DNA of 64,000 nucleotides from Pyrrhoderma lamaoense. Taxonomy: Eukaryota > Basidiomycota > Agaricomycetes > Hymenochaetales > Hymenochaetaceae. Positions 36,611-47,826 of this stretch are shown piece by piece. How positions within the stretch are numbered: the stretch's first letter is position 1; each line of letters begins with the position of its first letter. Both the position numbers and the translations under genes were made by a program. The stretch is from contig NBAZ01000013.1 of assembly GCA_002794735.1 (NCBI GenBank), positions 604,875 to 668,874 on the forward strand, given 5' to 3'. Under the pieces are notes generated by a model. It worked only from the letters and a program-made list of their open reading frames with translations. It did not search any database and was not told where the DNA came from.

Positions 36611-38147
36611 ATGCTTGCTTCAAATCTTCGTCGTGCTCTCCGCAGTGCGGCGCGTACTCCAGTCTGTTTTTTCTCTTTTCTAACATAAAGTCATGTTTCC
36701 TTCTGACGTGGGTTTCTTGCTCCAGCGGCCCATACGTTCATTTGCCACTGCCGTCGAATTACCAACAACTGAAATCACAACCCTCTCGAATGGACTTACA
36801 GTAGCGACAGAGTCGCATCCGCACGCTGAAACAGCAACTGTTGGTGTTTGGATTGACGCAGGTTCACGAGCGGAGAACGATGCAAATAACGGTACTGCTC
36901 ACTTCCTCGAACATATGGCTTTCAAGGGGACCAACAAGCGTAGCCAGCACGCTCTTGAACTTGAGGTGGAAAATCTTGGATCCCACTTGAACGCGTATAC
37001 ATCGCGTGAGCAGACTGTATACTACGCAAAGAGCTTCCGTAAGGACGTTGGTAATTCAGTCGACATTATCAGCGATATCCTTCAAAACTCTAAGTTGGAG
37101 AATGGTGCAATCGAGAGAGAGCGTGATGTTATTCTTCGGGAGCAACAGGAGGTTGACAAACAGACTGAGGAAGTTGTCTTTGACCACCTTCACTCTGTTG
37201 CCTTCCAGGGGCAACCTCTAGGTCGTACTATTCTTGGACCAAAGAAGAATATCCTTTCTATCAAGAGGGATGATCTTACATCCTACATCAGCACTAACTA
37301 CACTGCTGATCGCATGGTTCTCGTCGGTGCAGGGGGAGTTGACCACCAAGAACTTGTGAAGCATGCTGAGAAGCACTTCTCCAACCTACCAGTCTCTCCT
37401 AACCCTATCCCCCTTGGTAGACAGGCCCACGGAAAGAGCTCATTTGTCGGGTCTGAGGTTCGTGTTCGTGATGATACAATGTCTACAGCACATATCGCAA
37501 TTGCTGTTGAGGGTGTAGGGTGGAGTTCCCCAGATTACTTCCCAATGCTTGTCATGCAATCAATCTTCGGTAACTGGGATCGTGCACTTGGCTCTTCACC
37601 TATCCTTTCATCCCGTCTCTCACACATAATCTCATCCAACAACCTCGCCAACAGCTACATGTCATTTTCAACTTCCTACTCTGATACTGGTCTTTGGGGT
37701 ATTTATCTTGTAACCGAAAACCTGATGAATATTGATGACCTCACTCACTTCACCTTGAAGGAGTGGACTCGTATGTCCATCGGTCCTCTCGAGAACGAGG
37801 TTGAGAGAGCAAAGAGCCAGCTTAAGGCAAGCTTATTACTTACCCTCGACGGAACGACAGCTATTGCAGAAGATATTGGAAGGCAACTAGTGACGACTGG
37901 GCGCAGAATGACTCCTAAACAGATCGAGTTCGCTGTTGACGCTGTTTCCCCAGCAGACATTCAACGTGTGGCTCAAAAATACCTCTGGGACAAGGACGTA
38001 AGTTGCAGGACGAATATCAAAATGAGCTAATACTAATTTTTTGTCATATCAATCTAACTATAGATTGCAATCGCTGCCCTCGGAAGAATTGAAGGTCTTC
38101 TGGATTACAACCGCATTCGCGCCGACATGTCTTCACTAATTTACTAA
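36611..38147 (+). CDS. MAS1: Mitochondrial processing peptidase beta subunit (MAS1)
   Basis: Exons 36611-36661, 36726-37997 and 38064-38147 give an exact 468-residue ORF. The N-terminus (MLASNLRRALRSAART) is a typical Arg-rich matrix presequence. The M16 peptidase zinc motif HxxEH is intact as HFLEH at residues 76-80, with the downstream partner region ELEVENLGSHLNAYTSREQT. Later landmarks include FDHLHSVAFQGQPLGRTILG and the glycine-rich DTGLWGIY. The beta subunit carries the catalytic zinc and works with the alpha subunit in the matrix to remove presequences from imported proteins. Codon use is strongly biased towards C- and T-ending codons, as expected for a highly expressed gene. No frameshift. 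Confidence 0.95.
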
Positions 38148-38218
38148 GTAGACTACCTTCCAATAATATGTATCCCTTAGATCACGGGGAAGTTGAGTAG
38201 AAAATAAACCTCAGTGTT

Positions 38219-38446
38219 TTAATCCTCATGTATTAGCACCTTCATAATCTCTACACTAAGAACCTGATCTTTGAGTGTTCGTCCGGCTACTCGTTCTCTG
38301 AATGACAACTTTTCACTTTTTTCGGCCTGTCGGGTTTCTTGAAAGACGATCACATGTTTTCGTCCGGTCGGGTCTTCAAAGTGTAATAATACAATATCTT
38401 CACTGTAAACACTTCTCATTTTCTCATCCAACGCAGACAGTGACAT
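38219..38446 (-). CDS. Small acidic/basic protein of unknown function, head-to-head with ETF-beta
   Basis: The reading frame ends in TGA-type closure at 38219. It is open to an ATG at 38446 (75 residues, MSLSALDEKMRS) and further to an ATG at 38542 (107 residues). The longer form would overlap the first coding exon of ETF-beta on the other strand, so I prefer the shorter start. The middle reads DIVLLHFEDPTGRKHVIVF, which looks like a beta-strand-rich core, and the tail is charged. I do not recognise the family. Its 3' end is only 72 bp from the convergent MAS1 stop. It could be a chance ORF, though residue composition is protein-like. Confidence 0.45.
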   Translation of the reverse strand: MSLSALDEKMRSVYSEDIVLLHFEDPTGRKHVIVFQETRQAEKSEKLSFRERVAGRTLKDQVLSVEIMKVLIHED

Positions 38447-38454
38447 AGAGTCGG

Positions 38455-39617
38455 ATGAGACCTTCTTCTGCTCGACTCTTAAACATCCTTGTTCCAATAA
38501 AGAGGTTCGTAATAGTACCAGCGAAATTGAGTTAAAATGCATGAGTAGCTAGCTAAATTCAATAAAGATGCATTGACTACACCGTGAAGATTCGTGTCAA
38601 TCCTCAGCAAACCGGTGTAGACACAAACGTCAAACATTCAATGGTAAATTTGTAAATTTCTAATTATCGATTCATACTGAAAACATCTCTATTTCTGAAG
38701 AATCCATTTGACGAAATCGGTATGCCTAAATAACTACGTATGAAGAACCAAACTTCTTACCAATTCATGCCAGCCGTTGAAGAAGCTGTTAGACTTCGTG
38801 AACGACTAAAAGACAAAGTAAAGTCAATCAAGGTACTGACAGTTGGCCCTCCGAAAGCTGTTGACACGCTTCGTACTGCTCTGGCCATCGGTGCCGACTC
38901 CGCCATCCACATCGAAGTGCCCGAAGGTGCTCCTTCTCCCGAGCCATTGGGAGTTGCAAAGGCAATACGTGCGGTTATTGACAAGCAAAAAGACGCAGGA
39001 GGGGTGGACCTTGTAATTATGGGGAAACAGGCTATTGATGATGATGCTGGTCAAACAGGTCAGATTCTTGCAGGTCTATTGGATTGGCCCCAGGCAACGT
39101 TCGCCAGCAAGGTAGTCGTAGATGCGGACAAGAAAGAAGCAAATGTGACTAGAGAGATTGATGGTGGGCTACAAGAGCTGAAGTGTCGACTTCCGCTTGT
39201 TGTGACTACGGATCTAAGGTGTGTTCAACTATGTATTTCATAATTACACTTACATTGACACAGACTGACTTCTTTATCCGACAGATTAAATGGTCAGTCT
39301 TCAAAAATTGGCTGGATCCATTTATCTCCTACTCATGTTTAATACAGAACCTCGTTATGCATCATTGCCGAACATTATGAAAGCCAAGAAGAAACCTATA
39401 GAAAAGCTTTCAGCCTCCGACCTTGGTGTTGATTTGACGCCCCGGTTAGAGACCATCCGTGTTACTGAACCTCCTAAGCGTGTAGGGGGCGGAAAAGTAA
39501 GATCTCTCAACTCATAATAGATCCTATCTCATTCTTTTTCTCTCTCTGTTTTCTCAGGTTGCGAATGTTGATGAATTAGTGGCTAAGTTAAAGGAAGCAG
39601 GTGTCGTTCCTGCTTGA
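38455..39617 (+). CDS. ETFB: Electron transfer flavoprotein beta subunit
   Basis: Seven exons: 38455-38504, 38568-38643, 38701-38719, 38774-39218, 39285-39292, 39348-39496, 39558-39617. They total 807 nt, giving 268 residues. Landmarks in order: [40 protein letters not shown], the AMP-binding-side segment [19 protein letters not shown], and [19 protein letters not shown], the ETF-beta signature region. ETF accepts electrons from mitochondrial acyl-CoA and other dehydrogenases and passes them to ETF-ubiquinone oxidoreductase. The fifth exon is only 8 nt and is needed to join LRLN to EPRYA. The start at 38455 is chosen because it supplies the N-terminal strand missing from exon 2 and splices in phase. 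The N-terminal extension before the core is only a few residues. Confidence 0.94.
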
Positions 39618-40239
39618 ATTGTAGGGTAGCGACAACTTCTTCTTACCCCGACCTATAGGAAATTTTACAATACAAATCATTCTAGCAAATAATGCACAAC
39701 GAAAACCATTTAGTTGGGTGTTGAACGTAAGAGATCGAAAAACTGGCGTTTCACAAAGCATTCTAAACCCATTACGACACCACTTAATAAATACTCCAAA
39801 CTCTAGTAAATCCAGCTCTGGGGTCCGTTTCTGCTTCAATAGTTATCCGTCCCGAATAAGAGTCTCGCGACGCTGAGTAAAAGCTGTTCTACTGGTGTAA
39901 GAAGTTTTATGGTGAACCAAATTCTACAGAAATAACCAATACTTTGTCTATTTCAACTTGCTCGCCCTCCATTGGAATCTTTCTCGTCGCCTACCAAGGT
40001 GGGCTCTGACCTTATCCCGCTTTTGTAATCTTTTCAGATTTCACCTCGAGAACTTTCCGCTCCTCGAGTCCTGGCCTTTTTCAAATAGAATTCTTACCAG
40101 ATCAATACAAATGATAGTTTCTCCAGAAATCATCCGCTCAAAGTCACAGACTATCAAGTGTCAGACCTTCACATATCTACTGACCTATAAGTATGTCACC
40201 ACATACTTTCCTTTTCCTTTGTGAGAGAGAGCAACGACG
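39618..40239. other. Intergenic region between ETFB and the AT-hook gene
   Basis: 622 bp with no convincing gene. A short ORF at 39958-40224 has no family features. This stretch should hold the 3' end of ETFB transcripts and the promoter of the AT-hook gene. Confidence 0.5.
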
Positions 40240-40908
40240 ATGGTAAACAATATCTCGTCAACTTTGGACAAGAAATCCCCAGCAGACTCTTCATCCAAAC
40301 CAAGAAGACCTCGAGGACGCCCTCGGAAGCACCCTTTACCTCTGACAAAGACAAATGAAGCAACAAAAGCGACTGTACCCCCGGACTATACCCAACCCAA
40401 ATGTCTCTATGTCTTTGTCGAGACTCTCAGGTGGCTCCGTACGCACCAGAAGAAGGACTACGAAAGGCTCAGCAGGCCCTACGCTTGCCGTCTCCTCCCA
40501 AGTATACACTCATCGCTCTCTTTCCTCTCCAATCCAGATCCAGATGCGACCAAGGACTTCTTTGACAGCGCGGTTAAGGCCCGAGTTGTCACCCTCGAAA
40601 GACGTTTGTTCAAAGCTGGTCTAGAGATGCAGCGAATTCTCCCGAAGCTCCCTGGACATGGTCGCAAACCTAATCCTATGTCTGATCCTAGGGCGAGAGC
40701 GAGAGCTAGAGCTAGAGCAAAAGCAAAAGCCCAAAGAGAGATGGAAGAGCTGGCAAGACGTGGTCCCCCAACTTCATGCGTCATTGGTCTAAATCCAGAC
40801 CCCTTTTATGTCGAACTCTCTCCGGTATACTTCGAGAAGGAGTATGAGTGCAAGTGTCTTAAGAGCTGTAAGGAGTCTTTTCTTACACTGCTCACCACAA
40901 GAAAATAA
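40240..40908 (+). CDS. AT-hook-containing protein of unknown function
   Basis: A single 222-residue ORF. Near residues 22-31 the sequence PRRPRGRPRKHPLP contains a canonical AT-hook core (RGRPRK), which binds the minor groove of AT-rich DNA. A central helical region (CLYVFVETLRWLRTHQKKDY, then a helix rich in Arg and Leu) has no family I can name. From about residue 149 an alternating Arg-Ala and Lys-Ala run (RARARARARAKAKA) forms a highly basic helix, encoded by a GAGCTA-type repeat at 40695-40730. The C-terminus has four cysteines, three of them close together (CKCLKSC). A nuclear, DNA-associated role is inferred from the AT-hook and basic run only. Confidence 0.65.
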   Translation: MVNNISSTLDKKSPADSSSKPRRPRGRPRKHPLPLTKTNEATKATVPPDYTQPKCLYVFVETLRWLRTHQKKDYERLSRPYACRLLPSIHSSLSFLSNPDPDATKDFFDSAVKARVVTLERRLFKAGLEMQRILPKLPGHGRKPNPMSDPRARARARARAKAKAQREMEELARRGPPTSCVIGLNPDPFYVELSPVYFEKEYECKCLKSCKESFLTLLTTRK

Positions 40909-43091
40909 AATAGTGATTTTAAAAAATCGATGTAAGCGTTTTTCTTCCTGGAGATCTTTTCGATGTACCAACTCAAGTCTTTTCCCCCGTGTTTTGTGCT
41001 TCATAGGAAGGTTGATAATGCAGGAGAGGGAAAAGGTGGAGAGGGGATGTGCCTTACTATATCTGATAATTGCTGAAGCATGAATGAGGGTGCCGATGAG
41101 TATATTAGCTTACATACCATATAAATTTACAAAAGTTATAATACGAAAGTAAGCCAAGGCTTTGATACGCAGAGATAGAAGATCCAAGGGAGAACTACGG
41201 GCCTCATTCCGATCGTAGTGAATGCAACCGTATGCGAATTTGTTGAGATTATACAAAGGGTTTTGACTAAGCCTCATACTCATGTTTTACACATTTTTTC
41301 CTCCTCATTCCGATCCCTTTTCCCCTATTCTCTCATTGATTTTTCAAGCAGTGGTCATTAAATGGCAGTAGTATTGTCGTGATCATACCTAATCCTATTG
41401 AGCGTATACGAAGAGCCACTTCAACTATACTCCGTGCATATGCATAATTGTTGTATTTATCCATTTTAGCCTCCACTTAAACAAGGGAAACAGATAGACT
41501 CATTTTATTTTAATAAAACATCAGACCTGGAGTTAATCCTTATGTTGACAACTGGATCCTTATCCTCATCTGCTTTTGCTTTGCTTTAAACATGTAACCA
41601 AAGAACAAATCCGTTAAGAGGGGAAAAGTGCAAAGTGGGTGAAATGCTGAATGTATATTTGGAGTTTCTCAGTTCTGATGTAATGTTAGTATTGTATGTA
41701 CAAATACGTGCAGTGGAGGGTGTATATCTAAGTTTCTTGTCTCCCCTTCTTCCTTCTTTTCTCTTATCTCCATCCCTCCCTTTTTAATTTCAATGAGAGA
41801 ACTCTTTCCGCAACCCCCTCATCTTCTCATCTTTCCTTCACTCTACCTCAGAACCCTTTCCAGATTCTCTCCTACCCCTCTCCCTAGTTTGGAACAGTTT
41901 TTTCTCTTTCTCATCTCACCATCTTATCTCACGTTTCATTCCCGATCTCCATTTTTCCTATGTGCAACAGTAAAAGGGTTTATCTTTCTCTTTCTTCTAA
42001 TCCCCGATTCCCATAACTATCCCCCTTGCGCACGATACCTGCTCTCTGCACAAGTAGAAAGTAGAATAAAGAGCAGAGGAAAAGAAAGGAGAAAAGAAAA
42101 AGGAGTCGGTAAGGAGAACGATGATGATAGACAGTAGAAACGGAAGAAGGGAGTCGGAGAAGGGAGATTTCAAATTTGTTGAAAGAGGAAGAGGACCGAC
42201 TTAATGGAGGGAAAGAACAGTATTCTCGACGCGAAGACGAAGAAAAAAGAGGAAATCCCAGAGCTAGAGAAAAGGAGATGAGAGAAAGGGTCATCCCGAG
42301 CTAAGAAAAAGTAAAGCCAGTATCAAAGGAACAAAAACGAACTTGTTGTTTCATCAAAGCAAGGGCGCGCACAGAAAGGGTCATTGCAGATGGTAAACGC
42401 TGGTATATAGGTGTAATAATATAAAAAAAGTATGTGAACAGGAAAGAAAAGAACAACTCGACTTTTAACTTATTGCCAAAGCTAAGAAAACACGCACGAA
42501 GATTATCGTTTCTCCCCTCCCCTCTTTTTAATCTTCCCTTTACCCCCATCCTCCGCCAGACACGTCTCGACAGTCGGCGCAAAGGAAGGTGTAAGTAAAG
42601 ACCATAGGAAAGACAAGAGCGTAAGGAGAAACGACTTCTACATACGAGAGCCAGAAGAAAAAAATTAATGAGCAAAAAAATGTTCAGTACTACGTTTAGA
42701 ATGAAAAAGAAATAAAAACATAAAAACAACGAAGACCACAAAAAAGAGATAAAGAGACGGGGAAAGAGGAGAAGGTTGTCACCAAGAAAAACGAAGCCCA
42801 GAAAAAAATAGAGAACTTAAGTTAGTTTGAAAGTTAAGAAAAAAACGAAGTCAGAGAAACGAAGAGATAAAAAGCTGACGAACGAAGAGGCTGAGGGAAT
42901 TGGGATGAACGAAACGAACACATGTGAGGATGATGATGAATGCAAAGTGCACGAAGTTCGATTCTAGTGCGACATCTTGAATAAATACCCATTCTTCTTC
43001 TCCTTTTTTTCTCCCCTCTTTGTATTTTGATGAAAGAACGACCTTAAGATGGGAGAGACATTCATCCCCTTTCGAAACCTTCTTGACAACC
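40909..43091. other. Intergenic region, 2.2 kb, with strand-asymmetric low complexity
   Basis: No gene recognised. The first 850 bp are ordinary. From 41740 to about 42000 the plus strand is CT-rich, and from 42050 to about 43000 it switches to A/G-rich runs. The open frames here translate to Ser/Leu/Phe-rich or Lys/Glu-rich strings, which reflect composition rather than genes. Confidence 0.55.
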
Positions 43092-43364
43092 TTACTTTTG
43101 CTTCGACACCTCTTCTTTTACATTTGCCATTCGACCAACTTGACTGTCCAAGAGCAAACCAACTAAACCAACTAACATAAGCACTGCACCACAGACGAGG
43201 ACGAAGAACAGTGGACTTGAGGGCAGGGACAATAAACTTCTAACTAATCCCAGACACAGAACGCAACCCAATATACTCCACAAGGAACGACGATACAACG
43301 ACACCAGACCCGAGAGAGAAGGGAGGAGAGAAAGAGACGTATGCAGGAGGGATGCGGAGAGCAT
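43092..43364 (-). CDS. Possible small two-helix membrane protein
   Basis: A 90-residue ORF with an ATG at 43364. It contains two hydrophobic stretches long enough to cross a membrane (around residues 28-48 and 52-74: LWSILGCVLCLGLV and LFFVLVCGAVLMLVGLVGLL), separated by Ser-Pro, and a Lys-rich tail. I recognise no family. It lies in a low-complexity, composition-biased neighbourhood, where pyrimidine-rich antisense DNA easily creates Leu/Ser-rich frames, so this may be spurious. Confidence 0.3.
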   Translation of the reverse strand: MLSASLLHTSLSLLPSLSGLVSLYRRSLWSILGCVLCLGLVRSLLSLPSSPLFFVLVCGAVLMLVGLVGLLLDSQVGRMANVKEEVSKQK

Positions 43365-43674
43365 GATGATGACGACGATGAGAAAGAAATTGACGTTACG
43401 GGTGGCATGACGGTAAACAAACTAGAACATTACACTCTTCACATAGTACAACTGGGTTCCCAACTATCATTGAGATGTTTATAAAAAAAGAGGCCATTGC
43501 GTAATCACCAGTGGATTAAACAAGAAAAATAACGATCAAAAACATTTAAGCGCACAACACACAGACAGGATAAAGAGAGAGTCCGGCTCTAACGATCAAA
43601 TCCGAGTGTTTTCCTTATCTTAACACCCTTCTTCGTCCCCTCAATTTAACAAAGAAATCATTGAAGTGTTGTTT
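43365..43674. other. Intergenic gap 3' of MSB2
   Basis: 310 bp with no gene. It lies directly downstream of the MSB2 stop on the minus strand and probably includes its 3' UTR. Confidence 0.5.
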
Positions 43675-46600
43675 CTACCAGTTCATGGTATTGTCGCGCA
43701 AGATCGGCGCAGAAATAACACCTGGGGCGATTGGTCTGCGTTCACGCATGCCTCCACTCATACCCGCAGTAGCAGCAGGGGCATAACGGTGGTCATACAT
43801 GTCATCGACCACAGATGGCTGAGCATATCCACGAAGCGAATCCTCAGCATAGTAGAATGAGCGACGTCTCTGGCCACCGACAGAGTCACGATCAAATTCA
43901 TGACCTGGAACGGGAACGCCTGTCACGTTAGGCTCGTTGATACGCTGATGAGCAGATTCTTGACGGCGCTTGTAATGGCGATAGATGAGGAAACCGAGTA
44001 TGCAAACAGCGATACCAGCAAGTGCGGAACAAACACCGATGATTGCATCACGGCGAGCATCGCTGCTACCCGAGCTTGAAGAACTATCAGAAGACAGAGG
44101 GTCGGTTATTGTAGTCACAGAGTAGGACGCGTCAACACGCGCTGCCAGTTGCGCAGAGATACCATTCACTCCGGTATAGAGAGCAGACTGTTTAGCCTTA
44201 ATTGATTGTTCCAAGGTAGTGACCGTGTCCGAAGGGATATATGCAATGAAAAGTGTTCTAAGTTTGTCTGCATCAGTGCTAGGGTCCTGGTAGTCCGAAG
44301 GTTCGTAAACCTGAAGCGCAAAGACTTTTACTTGGTCCTCTGTAAAAAGATGATGAGATGAGAACAGAAAAAAAAGAAAAAAAAAACATCTATACCAGTT
44401 ATGTTTAAAGCTGCTTCCAGGCATGCTGGGAAGTAAGCGATAATTTGTGCTGCACTGTCAGTATGAGTTGCAACAAACTGCCACCCAAGCGTAGAGTCGA
44501 ACATAACAGCAATCGCGGTGTAGCCGTCAATCTCATCCGAAGTCACACTTCCATCCGCAGGATAAATACGTGCAGGGAGACCTGAAGGTAAAGGCACGGA
44601 AGTCACACTTGCACTCGCGGACGTAACAGCCTCAATAGGAACACTTGAAGTTGGCTGGTCAGGATCTGTTAGCGTTGTAGCTATTGAAGTGGTTGTTGTG
44701 ATACTTTGGACAAGTAAAGAACTCTGGGTCAAGAATGATTGCTGGGAATTCAATGAAACTGTGACAATCGGAGTCGTTGTAGGTAGGGCAGTGACAGTAA
44801 TGAGACTTGTAGACGAAGTCGACGTCTGAGTGTCAGTTACGTTAGTAGTAGGGAATACCACAGTAGAGGTACTGTTATCAGTGGCCGTGACACCCGAGGA
44901 AGACGTGAGTGTACTTGTACTGTTGTCGATACCTGACGTCGTAGTAGCTGGAAACCCTGAGGTAGTAGTAGCAGTGCCATTATCAGATGCAGAGGTCGTA
45001 GTCGGTAGAACCGATGTGGAGCAAACAAGGTCAGTACAAGTCGTTGTTTCTGTTGCAGTTGTTGTTGAATTGTCAGTGGGTGCCGCAGACGAAGAGTCAG
45101 TAGACGTCGCTGTCTGTGAATTACAAACAGTAATGCCAAGAAGGTTCACAGAAAGTCCTCCAGCACAACCAGAGGAGTCGGTAGCAGAAGTAGTCTCAGT
45201 CCCAGGTGCACTTGTTATCGTTGCTGACCCGCTAGACGAGTCTGTAACAGTGCTAGACGCACTGTCGGTGGTTGATCCTGACTCTGTTGCGCTACTAGTC
45301 GGTGTTGTTGATACTGTACTACAAGCAATGGGGAGACCAAGAAGGTCAACACAACTTGTTGTCGCACTAGCAGACGAGGTCGAGTCTTGTGCACTAGTAG
45401 TCGTTGGTGCATCAGTGGTAGTTGCCCCAGTGCTTGATCCACTCTCAGATGATCCTGTAGAACTGCCAGTTATTGTCGAACCGGATGCAGAATCGGTTGA
45501 GCTACTTCCTGAGGAAGTAACCGTACTACAAGCAATGGGGAGACCAAGGAGGTCAACACAACTTGTTGTCGCACTAGCTGACGAAGTTGAATCCTGAGCG
45601 CTGGTGGTAGTTGGTGCGGCTGTCGTAGTCGCCCCAGCGCTTGATCCGGTCTCAGATGATCCCGTAGAAGTTATAGTCGAGCCAGAACCAGTGTCAGTTG
45701 CGCTACTTCCCGAAGAAGTCGTAGTAGAATCCGTTACGGTGCTGCAAGCGATAGGGATACCAAGGAGGTTGACACAGCTTGTCGTCGCACTAGTGGACGA
45801 AGTTGAGTCTTGGGTACTGGTGGTAGTTGGCGCATCAGTGGTAGTTGCCCCAGTGCTTGATCCGCTTTCGGACGATCCTGAAGAAGTACCAGTTATCGTC
45901 GAACCAGATCCAGAGTTGGTCGAGCTACTTCCTGAAGAGGTAGTCGTAGTAGATTCCGTCACAGTGGTACAAGCAATAGGGATACCAAGGAGATTGACAC
46001 AGCTTGTTGTCGCACTAGCAGACGAGGTTGAGTCTTGTGCGCTAGTAGTCGTTGGTGCATCGGTGGTAGTCACTGTAGCACTCGATCCACTTCCAGATGA
46101 TCCCGTAGAGCTAGCAGCACTCGTCGATCCCGACCCTGAGCTTGCAGTAGTAGTCGTAGCAGCATCTGTAGATGATGCTGTCGTCGAAGTCGAAGTCGGG
46201 TTACAGATTGTAATTCCGAGGAGATTCACTGATAAAATTCCACCACATCCAGACTGAGATGAAGACGTAGTCGTACTGGAAGATGACGACGACGTTGATG
46301 TACTCCCAGAACTCGCAGTTGACTGAGCCGAGCTACTTCCATTATCGGAACTTGACAACGTTGACGAAGTAGATGAAGCAACGCTTGACGAACTTGTAGT
46401 ACTACTACTTGAAGTCGACGAGGAATCAGTAGTCGACGTAGTTCCAATACTCGAACTCGAGCTAGTGCTGCCAGTTTCTGACGGGGAATTAGTGGATGAA
46501 CCCGAAGGGTCACCGAGGTTCACCCCAAGGTCGATACCATTTGATCCCACTAGAGCATAGAAGGCAAGATTCGCGTTAGTTTACTCGCTCGCCACAAGTA

Positions 46601-47016
46601 ATTAGACACGAAATTTCAAATTCGTAGCAAAACAAGATACAGAAGGGAAAGAGGGGGGAGAAGATGTGTAAAAAAAAGAATACAAGCGCACAAAATGCTC
46701 AATGAAACGAGTAAGAGAAAACCGCAGAGCATGGGGAAAGGGGGAGGAGTACTCATGAGAAAAAATATGAGAGAAATGACATACCTGAGGGAGTGATTCC
46801 CAACAGCGGAGCCCTTTTTTCGGTACGTCTAGAGTTATAGGGAGGAAATTCTAAAGCTCTCAGTGCATGTGAACGCTTTGTAGACGTCGAGAGATGATCT
46901 GCTTGAGCAGGCTGAGCTAGGAAGAGACAGAGACAGAAAGCAAGAGCAAGAGCAGAGAGGAGGGGTATATGGCGTGCAGGCATTTTACGATGAGGGTTGA
47001 GAGGAGAGGAAGCCAT
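43675..47016 (-). CDS. MSB2: Msb2-type transmembrane signalling mucin
   Basis: Exons 47016-46785, 46549-44396 and 44339-43675 give an exact 1016-residue ORF. The N-terminus has a signal peptide (LLSALALAFCLCLFLAQPAQA). About 600 residues of Ser/Thr-rich, mucin-like sequence follow, including a tandem repeat of 69-75 residues with paired cysteines. A folded membrane-proximal domain has SDEIDGYTAIAVMFDSTLGW and VKVFALQVYEPSDY. One membrane helix (IIGVCSALAGIAVCILGFLI) precedes a short cytoplasmic tail with the motif RRRSFYYAEDSLRGY, which I know from fungal Msb2 proteins. Msb2 is a cell-surface sensor acting with Sho1 upstream of Cdc42 and a MAP kinase cascade controlling filamentation, appressorium formation or osmostress. 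ATG 46983 is an alternative start immediately before the signal peptide. Confidence 0.88.
45260..46060 (-). repeat. Tandem repeat array in the MSB2 mucin domain
   Basis: Four copies of a coding unit centred on the motif SCVNLLGIPIAC (or SCVDLLGLPIAC). The same plus-strand landmark (acaagcaat or variant) starts at 45321, 45528, 45744 and 45969. Periods are therefore 207, 216 and 225 nt, each differing by exactly 9 nt, so the frame is kept. Degenerate related units with the motif SVNLLGI lie on both sides, near 45140 and 46215. Confidence 0.85.
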
Positions 47017-47826
47017 ATTACGGTAGCTATGGCGGGCAATTGGGGAATATGTTGTTAATAATATTTGAAGTAATTACTTGAAAAGAGGACTTTTGAGCCG
47101 AAGGTGATGGAGAAACGAGTGACGGTGATGAGTCGAGAGAAACTGGGTGGGCGTGGTGCCCTGTGTGAGTTGTACTTGATGAGACGAGAACGGGTCGGTG
47201 GATGGGAGAGAGAAGGGAGTCGAGAACAAGAAAGACGTTAACGCCGGGTAACCGTCGATCTGATGGCAATCATAAAACACCGATCAGTTTTAGTCCAAAA
47301 GAGCGCTTCTAGAACCCCCGTATGTTGTATATAAACTATCAAAGTCAAATAAATCAAATAATACGAATCAGAAAGCCCTCTGCTCGCCGTACTTGTCGTC
47401 GGCAACGATGGGGAGCGACGAGAAGGTGGAGGAGGAGGGGGAAAGAAGGAAAAGAAAAAAAAAAGACTGTTTCGGCCAAAATGTTTATAAGCTCTGATCA
47501 GACTGCGCCGGACGACCCGTCAGTGCTACTCTCTCACACATCTCTCCCTCAGCCACGCGTTCCATAAGGAGAACGTCGACACAGCTCATATATCTTTTTT
47601 ATATTTTTGTTTTTGCATATATAAACTTGTATTCATCGCTTAGTGCATACACTCTCATAGACAGTAGAATACTAATTCAGGCGTTCATACAAAAGACACA
47701 GTAAAGAATAAATTGCGCATGAGGGAGGTGGGTGCAGAGGGGTGCAGAGGTGCAATCAGATGGGAAAATAGCTACGAAAATAATATCAACAACCACAACG
47801 AGTCATCAAGCCGCCGACAGCTCAGT
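47017..47826. other. Intergenic region between MSB2 and the uL23 gene
   Basis: 810 bp, no gene recognised. It contains the MSB2 upstream region and the 3' flank of the ribosomal protein gene. Confidence 0.5.

Noticed and set aside
44830..46257. Two long plus-strand ORFs (255 and 217 residues) opposite MSB2
   Set aside because: They are mirror frames of the Ser/Thr-rich repeat on the minus strand; translation is monotonous Val/Pro/Asp/Ser with no folded-domain features.
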